Origin: Actinosynnema pretiosum
GTDB taxonomy: Bacteria; Actinomycetota; Actinomycetes; Mycobacteriales; Pseudonocardiaceae
DNA length: 64,000 nucleotides
Direction of reading: 5' to 3'
Assembly: GCF_024171695.1 (NCBI RefSeq)
Contig: NZ_JAMTCF010000001.1
Coordinates: 115,061 to 179,060 of the forward strand
The notes beneath the pieces are model-generated. The model was given only the letters and a program-made list of their open reading frames with translations. It had not been told where the DNA came from and ran no database searches. Each line of letters opens with the position of its first letter. The first letter of the stretch is position 1. Positions 15,612-24,459 of the stretch are shown here, one piece after another. A program made the position numbers and the translations under genes.

Positions 15612-17726
15612 TCAGGACGTGGTGCCCACGACCGACGTGCCGTTCTTGGTGATGTAGTAGGTCAGCGTGGTCCCGCTCCAGTAGTGGAACGTCAGGGTGA
15701 CCCGCTGGCCCGCGTTGACCTCGGCGAAGAACTCGGGCTTGAGCAGCGTGGTGCTCGCCGCGTAGTCGGGGGCGAAGGTGTAGTCGTACTCCTTGAAGGA
15801 GGTCCAGTTCTGCGGTCCGGCGTTGGAGCCGTCCGCGTACTTGGCCTCCATCGTGGCCAGGCGGTCGCCCCGGAAGTTCGTGGGGATCGCGAAGGCGCTG
15901 GTGGTGCCGGTGGCGTTCTGGAGCACCGGGGTGTCGTAGGTCAGCAGGTCGATGCGCCACGGAACGCCCGAGGAGAACCGGGCGGACAGGGTGGCGTTGA
16001 CGCCGTAGGCGCGCGCGCCCGACAGCCTGGTGATCAGCGCGGCGGACAGGGTGAGCTGGTCGCCGGAGACCGTGTAGTCGGTGCCGCGCACCAGGTCGGT
16101 GGAACCGTTGCGCAGCCCGGAGAACGTGGTCCCGTTCAGGTTCAGCGTGATCGTCTTCGCGGTGATCGCGGAGGCCTTGGCGCTGAACACCTGGTCGGTG
16201 GAGGCGGTGCCGGAGCGGGTGGTCCAGCTCGACTTGATCTGGGCGATCAGCTCCGGGTCGCTCCACTGGAACGAGGTGCGGCCGAGGTGCTGGCCGTTGT
16301 CCCACAGCATGGTGGTGATCTTGCGCTGCTTGGCGTAGTGGCCGAACAGCTCGAAGAACTTCAGCTTCTCGCCCTGCTGGATGGTGCCGGTGTGCCGGTC
16401 GAAGCCGAGCAGGCCGTACTCGCCGAGGATCACCGGGACGCCGCGCGCGACGAACGAGTTGTAGGCGCGGTCGAGGTAGTCGGTGAGGTCCTTCTGCGCG
16501 GTGGCGTCGAACCTGGTGCCGCCCGCGACGTTCACGCTGAACGGCCAGTAGCCGTAGTAGTGGACGGTCGCGGCGATGTTGCGGTCGTTGAGCGCGGCGA
16601 GCGTGGTGTTCAGCTCGTCGATGCGCGCCTGGTCTGCCGAGGTGTGCAGGGTGGGCAGGACCAGGAGGCGGGTGGCGTTGCCGCCGCCGGAGCCCCGGAC
16701 GATGCGGTGGAACGAGGTGTTGAGCTCGTTGAGGAGCTGGGCGTTCTGGGCGTCGCCGGAGCTGCCGGTGAACTGGGGCTCGTTGACGCTCTCCAGCAGC
16801 AGCTTCGCCGAGGAGTCCTTGAAGGCCGAGGCGAGCTGCGTCCAGGTCGCGTTGTAGCGGGCGAGCACGTTGGCGCGGTCGGTCGGCATGGTGTTGATCC
16901 ACTGCCACGAGTCGTGGTGCACGTTCAGCAGCACGTAGAAGCCGTCCGCGAGCGCCCAGCCGACGACCTCCTTGACGCGGCTCAGGTACGCGGGCTCGAT
17001 GGTGTAGTTCGGGCCGGAGCCCTGGTGCTGGCCCCAGGTGACGGGGATGCGGATGCTGTTGAAGCCCTGCGACCGCACGTTGTCCAGCAGCGCCTCGGTG
17101 ATGCGCGGGTTGCCCCACGAGGTCTCGTCGGAGCCGGTGGCGTCGAGCGAGTTGCCGAGGTTCCAGCCGGGCTGCATGGCCGCGACGGTGGCCATGGCGT
17201 CACCGGGCGGCTGGTTCGGCGTGGTCGTGGTGACGGGCGTGGTCGTGGTGGTCGGCGCGACGCCGCCGGTGCACGCGGTCCCGTTGAGGGTGAAGGAGGT
17301 CGGGACGCCGTTCGTGCCGCTCCAGGAGCCGTTGAACCCGAACTGGACGGAGCCGTTCGTGGGGATCGCGGCGTTGTAGGAGACGTTGGTGGCGGTGGCG
17401 GTCGCGCCGGACGAGGTGACGTTCGCGTTCCAGGCCTGGGAGACGGCCTGGCCGTTCGGGAAGGACCAGGTGAGGGTCCAGCCGTTGATCGCGTCGCCGA
17501 GGTTGGTGATGCGCACGTCGCCGGAGAAGCCGTTCTGCCACTGGCTGGTGACGGTGTAGTCGACCTTGCAGCCCGCCGCAGCGGCGGTGGCGTCGGCGGT
17601 GGCCTCGGCGGAGGCGGGGCGCGTGGCGGAGAAGCTCGCGCCGACGAGGGTGGCGACGGCGGTGAGCACCCCGAGCCCGACCCACCACCTCGCGGCTCGC
17701 GGTGTTCTGCTGCGTGAAGCGGTCAT
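15612..17726 (-). CDS. secreted cellulase: CBM2 - GH5 - X2 modules
   Basis: 704 residues from the ATG at 17726 (GGGGAGAG upstream). A signal peptide covers about 1-42 (RWWVGLGVLTAVATLVGASF, cut near PASAEA). A family 2 carbohydrate-binding module follows (GCKVDYTVTSQWQNGFSGDV to LNGTACTGG), with conserved Trp residues. After a Thr/Pro linker comes a GH5 catalytic domain: GWNLGNSLDA, FNSIRIPVTWGQH, NVHHDSW, acid/base Glu in LLESVNEPQF, nucleophile Glu in VILGEYGLLGF. Two C-terminal beta-sandwich modules follow, the first X2-like (RGTDYTVSGDQLTLSAALI). It would cleave beta-1,4-glucan outside the cell. The gene is monocistronic. Confidence 0.93.
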   Translation of the reverse strand: MTASRSRTPRAARWWVGLGVLTAVATLVGASFSATRPASAEATADATAAAAGCKVDYTVTSQWQNGFSGDVRITNLGDAINGWTLTWSFPNGQAVSQAWNANVTSSGATATATNVSYNAAIPTNGSVQFGFNGSWSGTNGVPTSFTLNGTACTGGVAPTTTTTPVTTTTPNQPPGDAMATVAAMQPGWNLGNSLDATGSDETSWGNPRITEALLDNVRSQGFNSIRIPVTWGQHQGSGPNYTIEPAYLSRVKEVVGWALADGFYVLLNVHHDSWQWINTMPTDRANVLARYNATWTQLASAFKDSSAKLLLESVNEPQFTGSSGDAQNAQLLNELNTSFHRIVRGSGGGNATRLLVLPTLHTSADQARIDELNTTLAALNDRNIAATVHYYGYWPFSVNVAGGTRFDATAQKDLTDYLDRAYNSFVARGVPVILGEYGLLGFDRHTGTIQQGEKLKFFELFGHYAKQRKITTMLWDNGQHLGRTSFQWSDPELIAQIKSSWTTRSGTASTDQVFSAKASAITAKTITLNLNGTTFSGLRNGSTDLVRGTDYTVSGDQLTLSAALITRLSGARAYGVNATLSARFSSGVPWRIDLLTYDTPVLQNATGTTSAFAIPTNFRGDRLATMEAKYADGSNAGPQNWTSFKEYDYTFAPDYAASTTLLKPEFFAEVNAGQRVTLTFHYWSGTTLTYYITKNGTSVVGTTS

Positions 17727-17755
17727 GGCTCTCCCCGAGTCGTCGTCGTCCCAGC

Positions 17756-17791
17756 GGGTGTCGCGGTGGGTGTCGCGGTGGGTGTCGCAAC
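17756..17791. repeat. 12-bp direct repeats in the divergent promoter region
   Basis: The unit GGGTGTCGCGGT occurs twice exactly and a third time with changes, 30 bases upstream of the cellulase start. It may be regulatory or a small slippage array. The rest of 17727-18116 is the 390-bp region between the divergent cellulase and amidohydrolase genes; I see no further gene in it. Confidence 0.45.
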
Positions 17792-18116
17792 AGGCCGATC
17801 GTCGCGGTGAGCCGCAGGCGGGGCAAGGGTTTCGGGTGGAATCAGGGGGCATCGACGGCGGGGCGTCGAAGGGTTCGACGGCGGGGCGCGACGGGGTGGT
17901 CGAACCGGTGTCGAAGCAGGTCGGCGCGGTGAGGTAGGGGGCGGGCAGGAGTGGGCGGGCAGGCGCGGGTGGACGCGGTCGGGCAGGAGGGGTGAGCAGG
18001 TGGTGGAGCCGGGTTCGGGGAGCCGGATCGCCGGGGGCATGTCCGGGCGTGGCGGGCTGCGTCCGGGTCGGTTCCGCGCCAGGGTGGCGGGAGGCTTTCC
18101 ACGGGAGGTGCGGCGG

Positions 18117-19148
18117 GTGCTGGCATTGCGGGGGATCGTGCTGCCGGAGCGCCAGAAGCGGGTGGTGCGCGTTGACGGGGGGCGGGTGCGGTTCGGGGAC
18201 GTGGCGGGGTGCGAGGTGGTCGCCGACGGGGTGTGGTTGGCGCCCGGTCTGGTCGACCTGCACGCCCACCCCGGCATGGTGGGGCGTGCCGAGGGGTTCG
18301 ACGTCGGGCTGTTCCGCGAGCAGATGGCGGCGCACCGGGACGCCGGGGTGCTGCTGGTGCGTGCTCCCGGCCTGCCGGAGGAACCCGGTGACGAGCCGGA
18401 ACTGCCCCGGTTCCTCGGTAGCGGGCGCTGGTTGGCCACGCCTGGCCGGTTCTTCGCTGGTGCGGGCAGGCGGGTGGAGGAGAGCGGGTTGGCCCGTGCC
18501 GCCGTGGAGGAGGCGCTGGGGTCCTCGGGGTGGTGCAAGGTGATCGGCGACTGGTTGCCCGGCGTGCCCGCCGTGCCGCTCGACGTGCTCACCGGGGTCG
18601 TGGAGGCGGTGCACGCGGTCGGCGGGCGGGTCGCGGTGCACTGCCAGAGCGCCGAGGGCAGCCGCAACGCCGTGCTGGCCGGTGCGGACAGCCTGGAGCA
18701 CGGCATGTTCCTCGACCCCGACCTGCTGCCCGTCATGGCCGAGCGGGGGACGGCGCTGGTGCCCACGTTCAGCGGGTTCGCCAGGACCATCGCGGAGCTG
18801 GAGGGCGGGCCGCACGGGGAGCTCCGGGACTGGCTGGTCGCCGGGTGGGAAAGCCTGCGCGCGATCGTGCCGCTGGCGCACCGGGCCGGGGTGCGGGTGC
18901 TCGCGGGCACGGACGGCGAGCCGCACGGGGCGGTCGCCGGTGAGGTCGAGTGGTTGTGGCGGGCCGGGCTGCCCGGTGACGCGGCGGTGGGCGCGGCGTC
19001 GTGGGCGGCCCGCGAGTGGTTGGGGGCGCCGGGGCTCGTGGACGGCGCGCCCGCCGACCTGGTGGCCTTCGACCGGGACCCGACCGAGGACCCGAGCGCG
19101 CTGCGCGAGCCCCAGCGGATCGTGCTGCGGGGGCGGCTGGTGCGGTGA
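18117..19148 (+). CDS. amidohydrolase family protein
   Basis: About 343 residues from the GTG at 18117, chosen for GGGAGG eight bases upstream; the frame is open further 5' but reads as Gly/Arg-rich non-coding sequence. Metal-site signatures of the amidohydrolase superfamily: HxH in LVDLHAHPGM, His in RVAVHCQSAEG, His in ADSLEHGMF, Asp in LAGTDGEPHGAV, then the terminal VDGAPADLVAFDRDP and RIVLRGRLV. Most resembles imidazolonepropionase/prolidase-like members. Substrate unknown. It ends six bases before the convergent MFS gene. Confidence 0.85.
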   Translation: MLALRGIVLPERQKRVVRVDGGRVRFGDVAGCEVVADGVWLAPGLVDLHAHPGMVGRAEGFDVGLFREQMAAHRDAGVLLVRAPGLPEEPGDEPELPRFLGSGRWLATPGRFFAGAGRRVEESGLARAAVEEALGSSGWCKVIGDWLPGVPAVPLDVLTGVVEAVHAVGGRVAVHCQSAEGSRNAVLAGADSLEHGMFLDPDLLPVMAERGTALVPTFSGFARTIAELEGGPHGELRDWLVAGWESLRAIVPLAHRAGVRVLAGTDGEPHGAVAGEVEWLWRAGLPGDAAVGAASWAAREWLGAPGLVDGAPADLVAFDRDPTEDPSALREPQRIVLRGRLVR

Positions 19149-19154
19149 CGGCGG

Positions 19155-20378
19155 TCAGGCCGGTTGTGGCTTGTCCACGGACTTCGCGAACAGCGACGAC
19201 AGGGCCACCAGGGCCAGTGCCACCAGGATCGCCGAGCGCAGGCCGACGTGCTCGCCCACGAAGCCCAGCAGGGGTGGGCCCACCAGGAACGCGGTGTAGC
19301 CCGCCGTCGCCACCGCGCTGACCCTGCGGGCCGCGTCGACCGGGTTGTCGCCTGCCGCCGACAGGGCCACCGGGAAGCCCAGGGACGCGCCTAGGCCCCA
19401 GAGGAAGACGCCCAGCGCGCCCAGCGGGACGTTCGGGGCCAGGGACACCAGGCCGATGCCGAGCACCGCCAGTCCCGCGCTGGCGACCATCACCCTGGTG
19501 CGGCCGAAGCGGTCCAGCAGGGAGCCGCCCGCGAACCGGCCCACGGCCATGGACGCGCCGAAGAACGAGTACAGGAACGCGCCGCTGGCGCTGGACAGTC
19601 CGTAGCCGTCGACCGCGATCAGCGGCAGCCAGTCGTTCGCGGTGCCCTCCGCCAGGGCCATGCCCAGCGCGATCGCGCCGATGGCTAGGGTGCGCGGCTC
19701 GCGCCACACGCGCAGCGCGGACTTCAGGCCGCCCGCCTCACCGGGTGCTGGGGTCTCCTCGCGGCCGGTGGCGGCGGGCAGGTTGAGCGCGACCCACACG
19801 GTGGCGGTGGCGCCCAGGGCGGCGACCGCGCCCAGGTGCGGCAGGACCGGGACGCCGACGGCGGTGGCGGCCAGGCCGAGCAGGCCGCCGGCGCAGATGC
19901 CCACGCTGAAGCAGCCGTGCAGGCCGGGCACGACGGTGCGGCCCAGTTCGGCCTCCACCGCGACGCCCTCGACGTTCTGGGCGATCTCCGCCGCGCCTAC
20001 GCCGAAGCCGAACACCGCGAGCCCTGCGGCGACCACCCAGCCGTCGCCGAGGCCGCCCCCGAGCGCGACCACGGCCAGTCCGGTGGCCATCGCGAACATG
20101 CACCAGCGGACGACGAACCTGCCGCCCCGGCTGGCGACCAGGCCGCCGCCGAGCGCGAGACCGACCATGGACCCGGCCGACAGGGCGGCGATGATCAGGC
20201 CCATCTGGGCGGTGCTGGAGGCGGTGGCGTCGCGGATGTCCGGGGTGCGGGAGATCCAGGTGGCCATCGAGACGCCGATGACGGCGAACGCCAGGCCGAG
20301 CGCGGCCCTGCGGCGGTTCGGGGAGGGGGTGCGGTGGGGCACGGTGGGACTCCGGTGGGGCGCGGGGTGGTCGGTCAC
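19155..20378 (-). CDS. MFS transporter
   Basis: 407 residues with about twelve hydrophobic segments, starting ALGLAFAVIGVSMATWI and ending ILVALALVALSSLFA. MFS loop motifs are visible as GGGLVASRGGRF after helix 2 and GGSLLDRFGRTR in the second half. It resembles Bcr/NepI- or YfkF-like exporters of the drug/sugar type. The start overlaps the stop of the TetR gene by four bases, so it is the last gene of the LLM-TetR-MFS operon. It probably exports a compound related to what the upstream regulator senses. Confidence 0.9.
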   Translation of the reverse strand: MTDHPAPHRSPTVPHRTPSPNRRRAALGLAFAVIGVSMATWISRTPDIRDATASSTAQMGLIIAALSAGSMVGLALGGGLVASRGGRFVVRWCMFAMATGLAVVALGGGLGDGWVVAAGLAVFGFGVGAAEIAQNVEGVAVEAELGRTVVPGLHGCFSVGICAGGLLGLAATAVGVPVLPHLGAVAALGATATVWVALNLPAATGREETPAPGEAGGLKSALRVWREPRTLAIGAIALGMALAEGTANDWLPLIAVDGYGLSSASGAFLYSFFGASMAVGRFAGGSLLDRFGRTRVMVASAGLAVLGIGLVSLAPNVPLGALGVFLWGLGASLGFPVALSAAGDNPVDAARRVSAVATAGYTAFLVGPPLLGFVGEHVGLRSAILVALALVALSSLFAKSVDKPQPA

Positions 20379-20932
20379 GAGGCGGGTGGCGGGCCGATGA
20401 GGCGGTGGACGGCCTGGCGGACGCGGTCCACGTCGAACGGCTCGGTGGAGATGTGGCTGTGCAGGATCAGGCCCTCCTGGAGGGCGTCGATCATGGGGGC
20501 CAGCTCCGGGGGGAAGTGGCGCGCGAGGGAGGCGCGCGAGCGCAGCATCCAGGCCTGGATCAGCTCGCGGTAGCGCGGTTCGCGCACGGCGAGGGCGTAG
20601 AGCTCGGCGGACAGCACCATGTCCCTGCCGTAGCCCTCGCCCTGGGTGGTGATGATCCGGACGACCCCCTCGCGCGGGTCCTCGTCGGGGCCGATGTCGG
20701 CCAGGATCCGGTCGAACCTGGCGTGCATCGTGTCGGCCAGCCGGGAGAACGCCGCGTGGAGCAGGTCGTCGCGGGTCGGGAAGTGGTAGGTCATCGAGCC
20801 GAGCGGCACGTCAGCCGCCTCCGCGACCGAGCGGTAGGTGGCGCCCTGGGCGCCGTGCTCGGCGATCACCTCCAGCGTCGCCTCGACGATGCGCTCCCTG
20901 CGGTCGGGGTCGGTGCGCCGGGTGCGGGTCAC
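20375..20932 (-). CDS. TetR family transcriptional regulator
   Basis: 185 residues from the GTG at 20932. Helix-turn-helix: RRERIVEATLEVIAEHGAQGATY, VAEAADVPLGSMTYHF, PTRDDLLHAAF. The C-terminal part (GYGRDMVLSAELYALAVREPRYREL) resembles the BetI/YfiR-like class. It overlaps the LLM oxidoreductase stop by four bases upstream and the MFS start by four bases downstream, so all three are translationally coupled. It probably represses this operon by binding the inverted repeat at 21900-21915. Confidence 0.9.
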   Translation of the reverse strand: MTRTRRTDPDRRERIVEATLEVIAEHGAQGATYRSVAEAADVPLGSMTYHFPTRDDLLHAAFSRLADTMHARFDRILADIGPDEDPREGVVRIITTQGEGYGRDMVLSAELYALAVREPRYRELIQAWMLRSRASLARHFPPELAPMIDALQEGLILHSHISTEPFDVDRVRQAVHRLIGPPPAS

Positions 20933-21882
20933 CGGGCGGACGCCAGTGCCGGGAGCGCGGCGAGCGGGTCGGCCGCGGCGGGGATGAGGACGGAGGTGGT
21001 GACGCCCGCGTCGAACAGCTCGGCGTTGCGGGCGCGCACCTCGTCGGGGGTGCCCGCCAGCGCCAGTTGGGTGACCCACTCCTGGGGGATGCGTTCGGCG
21101 AACTCCTCGCGGGTGGCGCAGGAGGCGCGGAGCTGGGCGAACTCGGCGGCGAACGGGAGCGGCGCGAGGTGCGGGGCCCAGTCGGGCTCGCCGATCCAGG
21201 CGAGGCCGGGGCGGACCTCGGCGACGGCGGTCGCGGTGTCGGGGTGGACGCTGGCGGCGTTGTAGGTGACCACGCTGTGCGGGGTCGCGGCGATCGTGCC
21301 GACGGAGGCGCGGACGTACTCGGGGGTGCAGGGCTCGGCGAGCACGGTGCCGTCCGCGACCCGGCCGGAGAGCGCGAGGGACTTCGGGCCGCGCACGCCC
21401 GCGAGCACCGGCGGGACGACCTCGGGCAGGGAGGACGGCTCCAGGCGGGCCTCGGTGAGGGTGACGTAGCGGCCCCTGGTGGTGACCGTCTCGCCGCGCA
21501 GGAGCGCGCGGATCGCGGTGAGGTGCTCGCCGAGGAGGGTGAGCGGGCTGTCCGGGAGAGCGCCGACGGAGCGCATCCAGTCGGGCATCCCGTGGCCCAC
21601 TCCGATGGTCACCCGGCCGGGGAAGAGCTGACCGAGGGTGGCGATCTCCATGGCGGCGAACACCGGGTTGCGGATCGCGGCGGGCAGGATGCCGATGCCC
21701 ACGGTGATCGACTTCGTGGCGGCGAGGACGGCCGCGGCCTGCGCGACGCCGCCCCGGAAGCCGAGGTCCTCCACCACCCACAGCTCGTCGAAGCCGACCG
21801 CCTCGGCCTGGCGCGCGTAGTCCAGGACCTGCCCGTGGGGGAGGTCGCGAAGAAGCATGACACCAACGGAACGCGCAGCCAT
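20929..21882 (-). CDS. LLM-class flavin-dependent oxidoreductase
   Basis: 317 residues from the ATG at 21882. It is a luciferase-like (F420/FMN) TIM-barrel protein: GVMLLRDLPHGQVLDYARQAEAVGFDELWVVED, ITVGIGILPAAIRNPVFAAMEIATL, FPGRVTIGVGHGMPDWMRSVG and VPPVLAGVRGPKSLALSG are the family landmarks. In actinobacteria many such enzymes use F420. It is the first gene of a coupled operon with a TetR regulator and an MFS exporter, which suggests modification plus export of a xenobiotic or secondary metabolite. The substrate is unknown. Confidence 0.88.
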   Translation of the reverse strand: MAARSVGVMLLRDLPHGQVLDYARQAEAVGFDELWVVEDLGFRGGVAQAAAVLAATKSITVGIGILPAAIRNPVFAAMEIATLGQLFPGRVTIGVGHGMPDWMRSVGALPDSPLTLLGEHLTAIRALLRGETVTTRGRYVTLTEARLEPSSLPEVVPPVLAGVRGPKSLALSGRVADGTVLAEPCTPEYVRASVGTIAATPHSVVTYNAASVHPDTATAVAEVRPGLAWIGEPDWAPHLAPLPFAAEFAQLRASCATREEFAERIPQEWVTQLALAGTPDEVRARNAELFDAGVTTSVLIPAAADPLAALPALASAR

Positions 21883-21899
21883 GAGCCCTCCAATAAGAA

Positions 21900-21915
21900 C
21901 GTTCGTATATGAACG
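21900..21915. promoter_or_regulatory. inverted repeat, probable TetR operator of the LLM operon
   Basis: CGTTC-GTATAT-GAACG lies 18 bases upstream of the LLM oxidoreductase start. The AT-rich centre stands out in this GC-rich sequence and could also be part of the -10 element. The third gene-pair member, a TetR protein, is the natural binder. Confidence 0.6.
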
Positions 21916-21978
21916 CTGGGAGGGGACGTTAGCAGTCCGGCGGCGGCGGGGGAACAGGAAACCGAGGAGTGCTCGGCA

Positions 21979-22007
21979 GCGGGCCGGGGGTGGACCCCCC
22001 GGCCCGC
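21979..22007 (-). terminator. terminator of the ABC exporter gene
   Basis: GCGGGCCGGGGG (21979-21990) pairs perfectly with CCCCCGGCCCGC (21996-22007). It starts six bases after the stop codon of the exporter, read on the minus strand. Confidence 0.65.
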
Positions 22008-22012
22008 GCGGG

Positions 22013-23779
22013 TCAGGCCACGACCGCAGGCGCGGGCGCGGTTCCGTCGGAGATGCGCAGCGCGGCCACCAGCTCGCGGTACAGCTCGTCGGTCGCCAGC
22101 AGCTCGGCGTGCGCGCCGGACGCCCGGACGCGCCCGTCCTCCATCACCACGATGGTGTCCGCGTCGATCACCGTGGACAGCCGGTGCGCCACGGTCACCA
22201 CCGCGCCGTGCCTGGCCCGCTCGCGCACGCACTCGTGCACGGCGGCCTCGGTCAGCCCGTCGACCTGGGCGGTCGCCTCGTCCAGCAGCAGCACGTCGGG
22301 GGCGCGCAGGACCGCCCTGGCCAGCGCGATCCGCTGGCGCTGCCCGCCGGACATGCTCGACGGGCCGAGCGGGGTGTCCAGGCCGTCCGGGAGGGCGGCC
22401 ACGACCTCCTCAAGGCGCACCTCGCGCAGCACCCTCCACAGCTCGTCCTCGCCCGCGTCGGGGTGGGTGAACAGCAGGTTGTCCCGGATCGTGCCCGGCA
22501 GCACGGGCGTCTCCTGCTCCACGTACGCCAGTCGCGCGCGCAGCTCGGAGTGGCCGTGCTCGCGGTACGGGCGCCCGCCGAGGAGCAGCTCTCCCCCGCT
22601 GGGCTCCAGGAAGCGCAGGACCAGCGACAGCAGGGTGGTCTTGCCCGCGCCGGACGGTCCGACGACGGCGGTGTGCCCGCGCCGGGGCACGACCAGGTCG
22701 ACGCCGCGCACCGCCGGTTCGCCGCCGTACCCGGCGACCACGCCGCGCAGCTCCAGGATCGGGGCGTCGGCGGAGTCGCCGGGGGCGGTGGCGCCCGGCT
22801 CGTCCCGCTCGACGTCCAGCGCGTCCACGTCGCGGATGCGCCCGGCCGCCGCGATCCCGGCCTGCAGGGTGGTGACGTTGCGGCTCAGCTCGGTCACCGG
22901 GTCCATGAGTCCGAACGCGTACAGCAGGAACGCGATCAGGCTGGACACCTCCAGGCTGCCCTGGGAGACCCGCCACGCGCCGAGGCCGAGCACGAGGATG
23001 ATCGCGAACTGGATGCCCGACCAGGCCACGGTCCAGGCCAGGGCCTCGCGCCGCACGGCCCGGACGCTGTGCCGGTAGGCGGCGCGCGCGTCGCCGAGGA
23101 CCCGCTCGGTCTGCCGCGCCTCGGCCCGGCTGGCCTTGACCGTGCGGATCGCGCGCAGCGTGCCCTCCAGCACGCCGCCGAGCTTGCCGACGCGGTCCTG
23201 CGCGAGCTCCTGCTCGCGGGCGATGGCGGGCATCAGCACGGCGAACACGACGCCGAGCACCACGACCGAGACGACCGTGGCGCCGAGCAGCGCGAGGTCG
23301 AGCACGGCCATCAGCACGAGCGTGCCGACGAGCGTGACCGTGCCGTTGACCAGGCCGATCACGCTGCTGGACGCGGCTTCGCGCAGCAGCACGGTGTCCG
23401 AGGTGACCCTGGTGACCAGCTCGCCGCCGGGGCGGCCGGTCACGGCGGGCACGGTGGCGCGCAGCAGCCGCTTGACCATGGACTCGCGGGCGTCGAGCAC
23501 GACCCGCTCGCCGAGCTCGCCCAGGATCACCCACTGGATGGTCCAGATCACCACGCCCGCGACCAGCAGGGCGAGCATCGTGCCGACCGGACCGGCCAGC
23601 GAGCCGCCGGAGCCGAGCGAGTCGAGGACCCACTTGGTGACCATCGGGGTGGCCAGGGTGGCGGCCGAGCCGATCAGGGACAGCGCCAACCCGAGGGCGA
23701 GGGTGCCCCTGTGCGGGCGGGCGAACGACCAGAGCACCCGCAAGCGCGGTAGTGCCTGCTTCACCTTCGGGGGGTTCAT
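22013..23779 (-). CDS. ABC exporter half-transporter (membrane and ATPase domains fused)
   Basis: About 588 residues from the ATG at 23779; a TTG two codons earlier is the alternative. Residues about 20-310 hold six membrane helices of the type-IV exporter fold. The nucleotide-binding domain follows: Walker A GPSGAGKTT, Q-loop in AYVEQETPV, signature MSGGQRQR, Walker B VLLLDEATAQVDG, H-loop TVAHRLS. It works as a homodimer or with a partner not encoded here and exports lipids, peptides or drugs. The divergent TetR gene and a palindrome just upstream suggest that it is inducible. Confidence 0.92.
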   Translation of the reverse strand: MNPPKVKQALPRLRVLWSFARPHRGTLALGLALSLIGSAATLATPMVTKWVLDSLGSGGSLAGPVGTMLALLVAGVVIWTIQWVILGELGERVVLDARESMVKRLLRATVPAVTGRPGGELVTRVTSDTVLLREAASSSVIGLVNGTVTLVGTLVLMAVLDLALLGATVVSVVVLGVVFAVLMPAIAREQELAQDRVGKLGGVLEGTLRAIRTVKASRAEARQTERVLGDARAAYRHSVRAVRREALAWTVAWSGIQFAIILVLGLGAWRVSQGSLEVSSLIAFLLYAFGLMDPVTELSRNVTTLQAGIAAAGRIRDVDALDVERDEPGATAPGDSADAPILELRGVVAGYGGEPAVRGVDLVVPRRGHTAVVGPSGAGKTTLLSLVLRFLEPSGGELLLGGRPYREHGHSELRARLAYVEQETPVLPGTIRDNLLFTHPDAGEDELWRVLREVRLEEVVAALPDGLDTPLGPSSMSGGQRQRIALARAVLRAPDVLLLDEATAQVDGLTEAAVHECVRERARHGAVVTVAHRLSTVIDADTIVVMEDGRVRASGAHAELLATDELYRELVAALRISDGTAPAPAVVA

Positions 23780-23790
23780 GCTCAAAAGTA

Positions 23791-23804
23791 GAACACCAGT
23801 GTTC
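23791..23804. promoter_or_regulatory. perfect palindrome between ABC exporter and tetR
   Basis: GAACACCAGTGTTC is a complete 14-bp palindrome (arms of six with a two-base centre). It begins 11 bases upstream of the exporter ATG and 51 bases before the divergent tetR start. It is the likely operator for both genes. Confidence 0.65.
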
Positions 23805-23855
23805 CAAAGTTGTCAAAGATGATTCCGTTTGGGGATGGGCAGTACGGTTCTCCCC

Positions 23856-24440
23856 ATGAGCGAGGCGCGCAGCGAACCCGTCGTGAAGGCCGAGTCCGGT
23901 TCACGGGCCAGGACCAGGCGGGCGATCCTGGACGCGGCGGTGCGGGAGCTGAGCGCGAACGCGGCGGTGCCGCTCGGCGAGATCGCGACGGCGGCCGGGG
24001 TCGGGCGGACCACGCTGCACCGGTACTTCCCCGAGCGGGCCGACCTGCTGGTGGCGGTGACCGCGTTCATGGAGGAGCAGATCGCCTCGGCCACCGGGCG
24101 GGCCCGGTTGGACGACGGGTCGGCGCGGGCCGCGCTCGGGCGGTTGTGCCAGGAGTACTTCGAGCTGGGCGACGTGCTGACGCTGATGTTCACCAGCCCG
24201 GTGTCGCCGAGCGGGCGGGAGTGGGATTACGAGATGCCGTCCGACCACCGGGTGCGCGACGCGGTGGACCGGGGGCACGCGGAGGGGGACATCGACGCGG
24301 CGCTGAGCCGGGAGTGGGTGCTGAACATGGTGTGGAGCCTGCTGTTCACCACCTGGGACATGGTCAGCACGCAGGGCGCCCCGAAGCACGAGGCGCTGAC
24401 GCAGTGCCTGCGGACGCTGGACAAGGCGCTGACGCCCTGA
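23856..24440 (+). CDS. TetR family transcriptional regulator
   Basis: About 194 residues from the ATG at 23856; an in-frame ATG at 23835 is possible, and neither has a strong ribosome binding site. Helix-turn-helix: RTRRAILDAAVRELSANAAVPL, IATAAGVGRTTLHRYF, PERADLL. The C-terminal half has LMFTSPVSPSGREWDYEM and AALSREWVLNMVWSLLFTTWD, of the TetR_C type with unknown ligand. It is divergent from the ABC exporter, and the palindrome between them suggests it represses the exporter and itself. Confidence 0.88.
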   Translation: MSEARSEPVVKAESGSRARTRRAILDAAVRELSANAAVPLGEIATAAGVGRTTLHRYFPERADLLVAVTAFMEEQIASATGRARLDDGSARAALGRLCQEYFELGDVLTLMFTSPVSPSGREWDYEMPSDHRVRDAVDRGHAEGDIDAALSREWVLNMVWSLLFTTWDMVSTQGAPKHEALTQCLRTLDKALTP

Positions 24441-24459
24441 CCATCCACTTCGGACTTGA

